Origin: an uncultured Lachnospiraceae bacterium | GTDB taxonomy: Bacteria; Bacillota_A; Clostridia; Lachnospirales; Lachnospiraceae | Direction: 5' to 3' | Assembly (NCBI GenBank): GCA_910585355.1 | Contig: CAJUDN010000015.1 | Coordinates: 1 to 16,380, forward strand | DNA length: 16,380 nucleotides | Part shown: one piece after another, positions 7,529 through 12,995 of the stretch | How positions within the stretch are numbered: position 1 is the first letter of the stretch | Layout: each line of letters begins with the position of its first letter | The notes under the pieces: generated by a model | The model's database searches: none | The model's input: only the letters and a program-made list of their open reading frames with translations | Told to the model about the DNA's origin: nothing | Program-made: the position numbers and the translations under genes

Positions 7529-7780
7529 ATGAATACAAGCCATGAATTACTGAAAAATTTGGATAAATTGCACACGACAGAATTAGGCGCAGAGCGCGTG
7601 AAAAGAAATCTGTCTTTAGATACTGATGACGTGGTTGGCTGGTGTAAGACGCAAATCAATTCTGCCAATGCTGTTATTACCCGAAATGGAAAAAACTGGT
7701 ATGTGCATGCAGATAATGATATCTTAACAGTAAATGCATATAGTTATACGATTATAACGGCACATAAGGAAAAGAAATGA
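7529..7780 (+). CDS. DUF3781 family small protein
   Basis: An 83-residue protein matching the DUF3781 pattern: ELLKNLDKLHTTELGAERVKRNLSL, then DTDDVVGWCKTQI, an ITRNGKNWYVHADN segment and the terminal YSYTIITAHK. No signal peptide or membrane segment is seen. No function is established for the family that I know of. I chose ATG 7529; a GTG at 7514 adds five residues but overlaps the only good purine run (AAGGAAG, 7508-7514). Base use is visibly A+T-richer than in the operon upstream. A 27-bp piece of its 3' end is repeated at 397-423, suggesting a second, lost copy. It is followed 33 bases later by a DUF3592 gene, probably co-transcribed. Confidence 0.75.
   Translation: MNTSHELLKNLDKLHTTELGAERVKRNLSLDTDDVVGWCKTQINSANAVITRNGKNWYVHADNDILTVNAYSYTIITAHKEKK
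7742..7768 (+). repeat. 27-bp direct repeat, right copy
   Basis: Lies within the last codons of the DUF3781 gene. Together with 397-423 it brackets about 7.3 kb: the lipoprotein, marR, the flavoenzyme operon and nearly all of the DUF3781 gene. Confidence 0.75.
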
Positions 7781-7813
7781 AATATACAAATTGGGATTTG
7801 AGGTAATTTGAGC

Positions 7814-8371
7814 ATGGATATGAAAAAAGATTCAGGGAATGCTGCACGAAAACGATGGTATTTTTTTGCCGTTTTTTGGCCCTTGGTATGCTTCATTTTT
7901 ACAGGAATTATAATTTCTCAACCTGGCCGTGAAATGGACGAACGTATTGCCGATGCAGGATTTACAATGATTCCGCTGATTTTCTTCGCGATAGGCATGC
8001 ACATGCAATGGCGATTATTGAAAGAACGTTCACATGCTACTGTTTTAACGAAAGCCGTTGTTGCTGCTGTGGATAGCAAAGTGGGGATAGGAGAAGGAAA
8101 CAAACGAAACTACTTCCCTCAGTATGCGTTTCAGGTGAAAGAAAAGCAATATCGTGTCAAATCCTCAGCTGGATATGGGCGCAGCTATGTAGAAACAGGA
8201 CAGCAGGTAGATTTATATTATGATCCTGAAAATCCTGATTTATTTTATGTTCCAATCATACAAAAACATGATAGGCGCTGGGCATCGCTTCTATGTGGAG
8301 TGGGAGTGGTTTATCCTCTGATTGGTTTGCTGGCTCCACAGATAAGGGCATTTGTTTCATCGCTGCCTTAG
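7814..8371 (+). CDS. DUF3592-type membrane protein
   Basis: A 185-residue predicted membrane protein. Hydrophobic segments lie at about residues 15-35 and 49-64, followed by a hydrophilic domain (about 80-150) with the DUF3592 pattern NYFPQYAFQVKEKQYRVKSS, GYGRSYVETGQQVDLYYDPENPDLFYV, and a last membrane segment at about 158-175. The soluble part is a beta-rich domain held at the membrane; its function is unknown. ATG 7814 is chosen because GAGGT (7800-7804) sits nine bases upstream; the TTG at 7808 is too close to it. A+T-rich codon use matches the DUF3781 gene. The stop codon TAG (8369-8371) is the first part of a 13-bp inverted repeat whose partner lies at 10256-10268. Confidence 0.75.
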   Translation: MDMKKDSGNAARKRWYFFAVFWPLVCFIFTGIIISQPGREMDERIADAGFTMIPLIFFAIGMHMQWRLLKERSHATVLTKAVVAAVDSKVGIGEGNKRNYFPQYAFQVKEKQYRVKSSAGYGRSYVETGQQVDLYYDPENPDLFYVPIIQKHDRRWASLLCGVGVVYPLIGLLAPQIRAFVSSLP

Positions 8372-8381
8372 AGTGTGTCTG
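8369..8381 (+). repeat. Left copy of a 13-bp inverted repeat (TAGAGTGTGTCTG)
   Basis: tagagtgtgtctg occurs here and in inverse orientation at 10256-10268. In each case the leading TAG is the stop codon of the flanking gene (DUF3592 and DAHP synthase). There is no matching target duplication outside. Confidence 0.6.
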
Positions 8382-8407
8382 TTTAAGTATAGGACATCTC
8401 TCCGCCG

Positions 8408-8419
8408 CTTAAGCTTAAG
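8408..8419. promoter_or_regulatory. 12-bp palindrome upstream of the hemerythrin-gene promoter
   Basis: CTTAAGCTTAAG is a perfect palindrome ending nine bases before the -35. Its position suits an activator or regulator site, but no partner regulator is identified. Confidence 0.35.
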
Positions 8420-8428
8420 GGAAAGTGC

Positions 8429-8457
8429 TTGAACTTTATAATCAAGTGTAATATAAT
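8429..8457 (+). promoter_or_regulatory. Promoter TTGAAC-17-TATAAT for the hemerythrin gene
   Basis: TTGAAC (8429-8434), a 17-base spacer and a perfect TATAAT (8452-8457). The start is expected near 8464, giving a leader of about 190 bases before the 12-codon ORF. The leader includes a short hairpin with AGCGC/GCGCT arms near 8609-8626. Confidence 0.65.
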
Positions 8458-8653
8458 AGTAATTGTTTGGCAGATTCGCGAATTTCCTGCACAGATTACA
8501 GGATCAACTCGTCCAGAGGGCAAAAATCCGGCTGAATAGTTATATATTACAGATAGAAAATTATAAATATTCCGGGTGCGGGAAACGATTCCTGACTAAG
8601 CATATAAGAAGCGCGAGCGTATGCGCTAAATGAGGAAAGGGGAGGCTGTCGAA

Positions 8654-8692
8654 ATGGTTTTTTGCATTTTGGGCAGTGAAAGATTGTCATGA
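8654..8692 (+). CDS. 12-codon upstream ORF coupled to the hemerythrin gene
   Basis: ATG at 8654 follows a strong AGGGGAGG (8637-8644) with nine-base spacing and reads MVFCILGSERLS to a TGA at 8690-8692. That TGA overlaps the ATG of the next gene (8689) in an ATGA junction. The next gene has no good ribosome site of its own (only GAAAG), so ribosomes finishing this ORF probably restart there. No known peptide is recognised. It may simply be a coupling device. Confidence 0.5.
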   Translation: MVFCILGSERLS

Positions 8693-10065
8693 AGGAACAG
8701 TTTTTATGGAAAGAGGAATATAATATAGGGGTGGATATTATAGATGAGGAGCATAAACGGCTTTTTGAATCCATCAACAATCTATTCCTTCTTACAGAGA
8801 AAAAAAGAGGTTTGCTGGGTAACATGAATGACAAGCGCGCGTGCCGGAAGGCGCTCGACTTTTTCAAGGAACATGCAATCCAGCACTTTGCAGACGAGGA
8901 AGAGTACATGGCCTCGATTCATTACGAAGGGCTGGAGCAGCATAAGCGCATACATAAAGGATTCCGGGAGAATACGCTTCCTGCACTGGGACAGGAGCTG
9001 GAGCGGACCGGATATTCTCCGGAGGCAGTAGAGCATTTTTTAGGCGTCTGCGCCGGGTGGCTCATAGGGCATACCACCATAGAGGATCAGGCGATTGCGG
9101 GAAAGATGGGAAGCCTGCTGGGGAATCTTACGGATGGAGAAGAGCTTGAAGTCATAAAAAAGGTAATTACCCAGCTGGCATACAATATGTTCTGCGTGAA
9201 GGTGAAGATGCTCAGCGCCAGCTATAATGGGGAGAGGTTTGGGAAAGGAATTTATTACCGCCTGGTCTATGGAACGGAGCAGGGGGAAAAACCGAGAGAG
9301 GTTTTTCTGGCCTTTGAGGAAAAACTTTTATACGACGCGGTCGGCGGGAGTGAAAAAGGTCAGACAGGAAAGCTCAGAACGTCGCTGCTCCATACTGCCC
9401 GGTATACGTTACAGCGGTTTTCAAGCCGTATGATGAGTTCTGTCTGGCCGGAAACAGACTGGGTGCTCAGGGAAGAAAGTCTTCTGACTTATGAGCAGTT
9501 CCAGAAAATATTTAGAGAGGAACAGCCGATAGCAAGTCTGCTGTTTGATACAGGAGAGGGATATTTTTCCTGCTGCATTCTGACGCCGCTTCCGTTCCTG
9601 GAATCCCTGGGGACGCCGATTAAAGCGGAAAATGCCATGGAAGAAGTGATCCGCTATGTGCAGGTGCGGGAAGAACGGGAGCGTCAGGCGCCGAAAAAGA
9701 AGATACTGGTAGTAGATGATTCTGCAACGATGCGGCAGGGGATGGAGAATCTTCTTAAGGAAGATTATGTGGTTTCCGTGGCGGAATCCGGTGTGGCAGC
9801 GCTTCGCGCCGTTACTCTGGATAAACCGGATCTGATCCTTCTGGATTATGATATGCCGGTCTGCAATGGAAGGCAGACGCTGGAAATGCTTCGTTCTGAT
9901 GCCTCGTTTGCGGATATGCCGGTTATCTTTCTGACCTCCAGAGACGACGCGGAGAGCGTGAAGGGCGTGTTGTCTTTAGGAGTTTCAGGATATATGTTAA
10001 AAACATTAAAGCCTGCGGTGATCAAGGCGCGGATCGACGACTTTTTCGCGAAAAAGCCGCAGTAA
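8689..10065 (+). CDS. Hemerythrin domain / CheX-like middle / response-regulator receiver fusion
   Basis: A 458-residue soluble protein. Residues 1-140 form a bacteriohemerythrin domain with all seven expected diiron ligands: His22, His66, Glu70, His85, His89, His128 and Asp133. Residues about 150-325 are a mixed alpha/beta region that loosely resembles CheX/CheC-type phosphatase domains; this is weak, by-eye inference. Residues 336-456 are a receiver domain (KKILVVDDSATMR) with acidic Asp343/344, phospho-acceptor Asp386 (LLDYDMP), Thr416 and Lys438. There is no DNA-binding output domain and no kinase. In an anaerobe, the hemerythrin part would bind O2 or sense iron/redox state and alter signalling through the receiver. 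No partner kinase is in the window. The start is fixed by an upstream stop (8677-8679) and the ATGA overlap with the 12-codon ORF. Confidence 0.85.
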   Translation: MKEQFLWKEEYNIGVDIIDEEHKRLFESINNLFLLTEKKRGLLGNMNDKRACRKALDFFKEHAIQHFADEEEYMASIHYEGLEQHKRIHKGFRENTLPALGQELERTGYSPEAVEHFLGVCAGWLIGHTTIEDQAIAGKMGSLLGNLTDGEELEVIKKVITQLAYNMFCVKVKMLSASYNGERFGKGIYYRLVYGTEQGEKPREVFLAFEEKLLYDAVGGSEKGQTGKLRTSLLHTARYTLQRFSSRMMSSVWPETDWVLREESLLTYEQFQKIFREEQPIASLLFDTGEGYFSCCILTPLPFLESLGTPIKAENAMEEVIRYVQVREERERQAPKKKILVVDDSATMRQGMENLLKEDYVVSVAESGVAALRAVTLDKPDLILLDYDMPVCNGRQTLEMLRSDASFADMPVIFLTSRDDAESVKGVLSLGVSGYMLKTLKPAVIKARIDDFFAKKPQ

Positions 10066-10198
10066 AGCAATTTGAGAGATTCCGGCGCTTTTATTGCCAC
10101 ATTGCTGAAAAAATGTATATAACAGTTCGCCGGGTCTGTACATTGGCTCGCTGATTGTTAGAGAAATCTGGCCGGAGAGGAATAATAAACTGCAAAAT

Positions 10199-10252
10199 AA
10201 TATCCTGTGAGGATCCAGCGCTTTTAAGGAAGTATGGATGTCACAGGATATT
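10199..10252. terminator. Bidirectional terminator between convergent genes
   Basis: A perfect 12-bp stem, AATATCCTGTGA (10199-10210) with TCACAGGATATT (10241-10252), closes a 30-base loop and is followed by a T-run on the plus strand. It would stop transcripts from the hemerythrin gene and, less strongly, from the DAHP synthase gene arriving on the other strand. The loop is longer than usual. Confidence 0.55.
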
Positions 10253-10255
10253 TTT

Positions 10256-10268
10256 CAGACACACTCTA
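10256..10268 (-). repeat. Right copy of the 13-bp inverted repeat
   Basis: cagacacactcta is the reverse complement of 8369-8381. On the minus strand it begins with the TAG stop of the DAHP synthase gene. Confidence 0.6.
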
Positions 10269-11279
10269 GGAGTTTAAAATACGAAAGAAGTCCACAGAAC
10301 GGTTAATTTTCTTCATCAGATCGTCAAACATTCCGGGGGTCAGAGATTGAGCTCCGTCGCAGAGGGCTTTCTCCGGGTTGTTGTGGACCTCAATCATTAA
10401 GCCGTCAGCTCCGGCTGCAATGGCTGCCAGGGCGAGGGGCTCCACCATGAAGCGGATTCCGGCGGCATGGCTGGGGTCAATGATTACGGGAAGATGGGTT
10501 TTTGACTTTAGCATGGGAACGGCGGAGATATCCAGGGTGTTCCGCATGGAGGTCTCAAAGGTACGGATTCCGCGCTCGCAGAGAATTACGTTTTCATTTC
10601 CTCCGGCCATGATGTATTCGGCGCTCATTAACAGTTCGTCCAGAGTGTTTGCAAGGCCGCGCTTTAACAGGACGGGTTTCCTGATTTTCCCCAGTTCTTT
10701 CAGAAGTTCAAAATTCTGCATGTTGCGGGCGCCCACCTGAATCATGTCCACATCGTTAAAAAGAGACAGATGCTCCAGGCTCATGATTTCGGTGACAACC
10801 GGAAGGCCTGTGGCTTTTTTTGCTTCCAGAAGGAGATCCAGCCCTTGTTCGTGGAGCCCCTGAAAGGCATAGGGAGAAGTTCTGGGTTTAAAGGCGCCGC
10901 CGCGGAGCAAATGGGCGCCGGACCGTTTCACATCCTCGGCCACTTCAATGATCTGCTCTTTTGTTTCAATGGAGCAGGGCCCTGCAATCACCTGGAAATG
11001 GCCGCCGCCGATCTTTTTTCCGGCGATGCTTATGACAGTTCGTTCCGGATGCATGGAAAGGTTCGCTTTTTTATAGGGTTCCCGAATCCGGCGGACGTCC
11101 TCCACCACATCCATGGCCCGGAGCCAGTCTTCATGGACGGCGGTGGTATCGCCGATGAGACCGATTAAGGACGCTTCCGTACCCTCGGAGAGATGGAGTT
11201 TAAACCCCTGGTCCGTGAGTCTGGTTTTCAACTCTTCCACTTTCTGCGGATTGGCCCCACGTTTTAAAATAATAATCAT
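10266..11279 (-). CDS. aroF: 3-deoxy-7-phosphoheptulonate (DAHP) synthase with N-terminal regulatory domain
   Basis: A 337-residue enzyme for the first step of the shikimate pathway, condensing phosphoenolpyruvate and erythrose-4-phosphate. Residues 1-about 70 (MIIILKRGANPQKVEEL...) are the ferredoxin/ACT-like regulatory domain. The rest is the TIM-barrel catalytic domain with VIAGPCSIET, LRGGAFKPRTSPY, QVGARNMQNF and IIDPSHAAG. Metal ligands fit as Cys102, His271, Glu297 and Asp308. Length and layout match the Thermotoga maritima enzyme, which is inhibited by Phe and Tyr through its N-terminal domain. Start 11279 has AGGAGG nine bases upstream and gives the family's usual N-terminus; an upstream ATG would add 18 odd residues. 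It stands alone behind a leader with a Phe/Tyr-rich peptide and a terminator, so transcription is probably attenuated by Phe/Tyr supply. Confidence 0.93.
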   Translation of the reverse strand: MIIILKRGANPQKVEELKTRLTDQGFKLHLSEGTEASLIGLIGDTTAVHEDWLRAMDVVEDVRRIREPYKKANLSMHPERTVISIAGKKIGGGHFQVIAGPCSIETKEQIIEVAEDVKRSGAHLLRGGAFKPRTSPYAFQGLHEQGLDLLLEAKKATGLPVVTEIMSLEHLSLFNDVDMIQVGARNMQNFELLKELGKIRKPVLLKRGLANTLDELLMSAEYIMAGGNENVILCERGIRTFETSMRNTLDISAVPMLKSKTHLPVIIDPSHAAGIRFMVEPLALAAIAAGADGLMIEVHNNPEKALCDGAQSLTPGMFDDLMKKINRSVDFFRILNS

Positions 11280-11315
11280 AATGTGTTTCCTCCTGTGATC
11301 AATAAAGTGAGTCAG

Positions 11316-11362
11316 GGCATGCAGCCGGCCCATGGCAAAGCGGTTCCGGCCGGCCGTATGCC
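11316..11362 (-). promoter_or_regulatory. Stable stem-loop between attenuator and aroF start
   Basis: On the minus strand GGCAT (11362-11358) pairs with ATGCC (11320-11316), and GCCGGC (11354-11349) with GCCGGC (11329-11324), joined by one mismatch and two more pairs. It ends about 22 bases before the aroF ribosome site. It could protect or insulate the aroF message; no switching partner was found. Confidence 0.4.
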
Positions 11363-11368
11363 GTAACG

Positions 11369-11387
11369 GTTCAGAAGCTGTCTGAAC
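11369..11387 (-). repeat. Hairpin module copy 2, GTTCAGA-5-TCTGAAC
   Basis: A perfect 7-bp stem just past the attenuator U-run. The segment including the following CGTTAC closely repeats the hairpin at 11587-11614, with about 20 of 24 bases alike. Confidence 0.5.
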
Positions 11388-11395
11388 TGTTGCAC

Positions 11396-11427
11396 AAAAA
11401 AACGGTGTCTGCTGCGTGCAAACACCG
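11396..11427 (-). terminator. Attenuator terminator of aroF
   Basis: On the minus strand CGGTGTTTGC (11427-11418) pairs with GCAGACACCG (11412-11403): ten pairs including one G-U, with loop ACGCA, followed at once by seven U (11402-11396). It lies 18 bases beyond the leader-peptide stop and 117 bases before the aroF start, the classical place for an attenuator. Confidence 0.9.
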
Positions 11428-11485
11428 GCTCCTTTTTGTTCCTGTTATTGGTGGTAATTCGGAGAGGTTTGATTCACACAGCAAA
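11408..11485 (-). promoter_or_regulatory. Antiterminator pairing for the aroF attenuator
   Basis: On the minus strand the leader segment 11485-11461 (codons 25-33 of the leader peptide) is complementary to 11432-11408, which covers the 5' arm, loop and part of the 3' arm of the terminator. By eye I count 11 pairs without a gap (two G-U), then an AAU bulge, 5 pairs, and two shorter blocks of 2 and 4. This excludes the terminator. Ribosomes stalled on the Phe/Tyr codons (10-19) leave it free to form; ribosomes at the stop codon cover it. Confidence 0.75.
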
Positions 11486-11558
11486 AGCAGTCCGCGCTGG
11501 TAAAATAGCCCGGAAAGTAATAGAAGAAATAAGATGTACTGGATGTCAGATTCTTCAT
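11445..11558 (-). CDS. Phe/Tyr-rich leader peptide of aroF
   Basis: A 37-residue ORF starting MKNLTSSTS and continuing YFFYYFPGYF at residues 10-19, so eight of ten successive codons are Phe or Tyr. In all there are five Phe and five Tyr, and no Trp. An AGGGAGGG run lies about ten bases before the ATG. The ORF follows a consensus promoter by about 70 bases and is followed by a terminator and then aroF. This is the layout of amino-acid leader peptides such as pheL and trpL, in which ribosome stalling on charged-tRNA shortage prevents termination. The peptide itself probably has no function. A longer overlapping frame on this strand is the shadow of this region. Confidence 0.85.
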   Translation of the reverse strand: MKNLTSSTSYFFYYFPGYFTSADCFCCVNQTSPNYHQ

Positions 11559-11586
11559 AACCGCTGTGCCCTCCCTGAATTTTATG

Positions 11587-11614
11587 TAACCGTTCAGATT
11601 CTGCTGAAAGGTTA
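11587..11614 (-). repeat. Hairpin module copy 1 in the aroF 5' leader
   Basis: TAACC-T-TTCAG, loop CAGAAT, CTGAA-C-GGTTA: two 5-bp stems separated by one mismatch. It lies between the promoter and the leader peptide and resembles the hairpin at 11369-11387. Confidence 0.5.
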
Positions 11615-11632
11615 TATTTTTTAGCTGTGAAC

Positions 11633-11661
11633 ATCATAACGCCAAAGGGAGCGTTTGTCAA
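11633..11661 (-). promoter_or_regulatory. aroF leader promoter, TTGACA-17-TATGAT
   Basis: On the minus strand a perfect TTGACA (11661-11656), 17 bases and TATGAT (11638-11633). Transcription should start near 11626, about 68 bases before the leader-peptide ATG. Confidence 0.85.
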
Positions 11662-11680
11662 TAAGGAAATTTAATGATTT

Positions 11681-11695
11681 AAAGCGCAACGCTTT
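11681..11695. terminator. Short hairpin between the kinase-like gene and the aroF promoter
   Basis: AAAGCG-CAA-CGCTTT is a perfect 6-bp stem with a three-base loop. It may end the upstream cytidylate-kinase-like transcript, but the minus-strand T-run is poor. Confidence 0.35.
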
Positions 11696-11779
11696 TAATT
11701 GATAAAATTTCGCCGCCCCAAATAATTTTCATAGGATTTTTGCTTTGGAACCTTTGCCAGACAGAACTGCCGCCATAAT

Positions 11780-12382
11780 TTACGAAAGAGCTACCGTGGC
11801 GGCAATGATTTCCACGCAGGCTTCAATGCCAAGTTTCCCGCTGTTTAAGCACAGGTCATAATTCTTGGGTTTCCCCCATTCGTTGCCGCTGTAATACTGG
11901 TAGTATTCCAGACGTTTTCTGTCGATAGCCCGGATTCTGGATTCCATTTTTCTCGCGTCCGCGTCCGCCTTCCGCTCAAGTGACAGCAGCCGTTCCACCC
12001 GCTTTTTTAAGCTGGAGCAGATGAAAACGGCGAAGGGGTCGTCGGCAATCACATCAGAACAGCGCCCGATGAGAACACAGGGACCGTCCTGGGCCAGCTT
12101 TTTAATGATTTTTGACTGAATGACGAAAAGCTGGTCGGAGACTGGTATTTCATAATGGTTTGAGAAGGGATCAATGGCGGCATATTTGTAGTCGATCCGC
12201 TCCCGGTTTCCAATGAATTCATCATTGGCATGGAAGATTTCTTCTGCGATACTGCTGTCTTCGGAAGCCATGGAAATCAGTTCTTTATCATAAAATGGAA
12301 TTCCCATTTTTTTCGCAAGCCGGAAACCGATCTCACGTCCGCCGCTTCCAAATTCACGGCTGATGGTGATTACTTTGCTCAT
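11780..12382 (-). CDS. Cytidylate kinase-like family protein
   Basis: A 200-residue P-loop-fold protein of the cytidylate-kinase-like group common in Clostridia. It opens with VITISREFGSGGREIGFRLAKK (residues 4-25), then the IPFYDKELI motif of the family, a QSKIIKKLAQDGPCVLIGRCSDVI core strand/helix (88-111), and a FAVFICSSLKKRVERLL segment corresponding to the kinase base-binding and lid regions. The phosphate loop reads GSGGRE rather than the GxGKS/T of true CMP kinases, as is usual in this group, and the physiological substrate is not known. The start at 12382 has AGGAGGG about seven bases upstream and a good promoter behind it. It is monocistronic, with aroF downstream on the same strand under its own promoter. 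Confidence 0.85.
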   Translation of the reverse strand: MSKVITISREFGSGGREIGFRLAKKMGIPFYDKELISMASEDSSIAEEIFHANDEFIGNRERIDYKYAAIDPFSNHYEIPVSDQLFVIQSKIIKKLAQDGPCVLIGRCSDVIADDPFAVFICSSLKKRVERLLSLERKADADARKMESRIRAIDRKRLEYYQYYSGNEWGKPKNYDLCLNSGKLGIEACVEIIAATVALS

Positions 12383-12420
12383 AGATATCCCTCCTGTTGA
12401 TTTAAGTTACGAGTAGTTAC

Positions 12421-12449
12421 ATCATAACACATTTTCTGCGCTTTTCCAA
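12421..12449 (-). promoter_or_regulatory. Promoter of the cytidylate-kinase-like gene
   Basis: On the minus strand TTGGAA (12449-12444), 17 bases and TATGAT (12426-12421), with an extended -10 TGT directly before it. The start is expected near 12414, about 30 bases before the gene. Confidence 0.7.
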
Positions 12450-12504
12450 CAATTCTCTTTTTTTTCCAGGTGTTTTTTAACGATTCGTTATTGTTCGTTC
12501 TCCG

Positions 12505-12622
12505 GTCAATCACTCTGTTTATTGACTGAGAGCCAGTATCATAATGGGGCCAAAGCATATGTCCCATTGCTGCAGGCAATCTTAAATGAGCATATGCCAT
12601 TACACTCACAGGGTACCTGTGA
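12505..12622. repeat. Cluster of inverted repeats
   Basis: GTCAAT/ATTGAC (12505-12526), AATGGG/CCCATT (12543-12568), ATTGC/GCAAT (12566-12580, nested inside two CATATG copies) and TCACAGG-GTA-CCTGTGA (12606-12622). The second and third share bases, so they are alternatives. Confidence 0.5.
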
Positions 12623-12995
12623 ACAGCATCAACGATTCAGCCTGGCATCTTCTTGCCTGCGTACCACGGACAAGATGTATGCGTCGTCAGCCTTATGAAG
12701 ATTCCGGGTAAAAAAGCTTGTGAAAAAAAGCCTTCCTTTTGGACGAATAATATGTTTTTGTGGATTTTTCGGGCATTTTGTGCTATTTTAAATCGTAATA
12801 TGAAATGCTACCAGCGTACTGTCTGCATGGTATCCGGCGGAACTTTGCAGAATGGCGCGCTCTGGAAAATCCAACGCAGCAGATAGGCGAACAGACAAAG
12901 ATAATTCGAAGCAATCCGTGGTATCATAGGGTTTAAATTACTTTTTGACCCCAGCATCATGACATAAAATTTTAAAGAATACAGAAAGGCAGTTT

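Larger units (their letters stand above)
12383..12995. other. 613-bp stretch without a convincing gene
   Basis: The stretch holds the minus-strand kinase-like promoter (12421-12449), several inverted repeats (12505-12526, 12543-12580, 12606-12622) and, toward metF, an A+T-rich segment. Short open frames on both strands (12379-12609 minus, 12653-12886 plus) lack ribosome sites or family motifs. A clear metF promoter was not found, and neither an S-box nor a cobalamin riboswitch motif is visible. Confidence 0.6.

Noticed and set aside
11280..11660. T-box riboswitch upstream of aroF
   Set aside because: No specifier-loop layout and no TGGNACCGCG antiterminator motif before the terminator; the nearest match (CGGAACCGC) lies after it.
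11371..11661. 96-codon minus-strand ORF across the aroF leader
   Set aside because: It starts at the promoter -10 region, has no ribosome site, and overlaps the 37-codon leader peptide that fits the terminator arrangement much better.
11669..11685. Partial resemblance to the MarR palindrome (TTTAATGATTTAAA)
   Set aside because: One inserted base breaks the symmetry, the area is A+T-rich, and it is far from the MarR target operon, so chance is likely.
12379..12609. 76-codon minus-strand ORF
   Set aside because: It runs through the promoter and ribosome site of the cytidylate-kinase-like gene, and its sequence has no family features.
12653..12886. 77-codon plus-strand ORF
   Set aside because: It begins at TTG without a ribosome site and has a random-looking composition.
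12383..12995. S-box (SAM) or cobalamin riboswitch for the metF operon
   Set aside because: None of the conserved cores of these riboswitches could be found by eye in this stretch.
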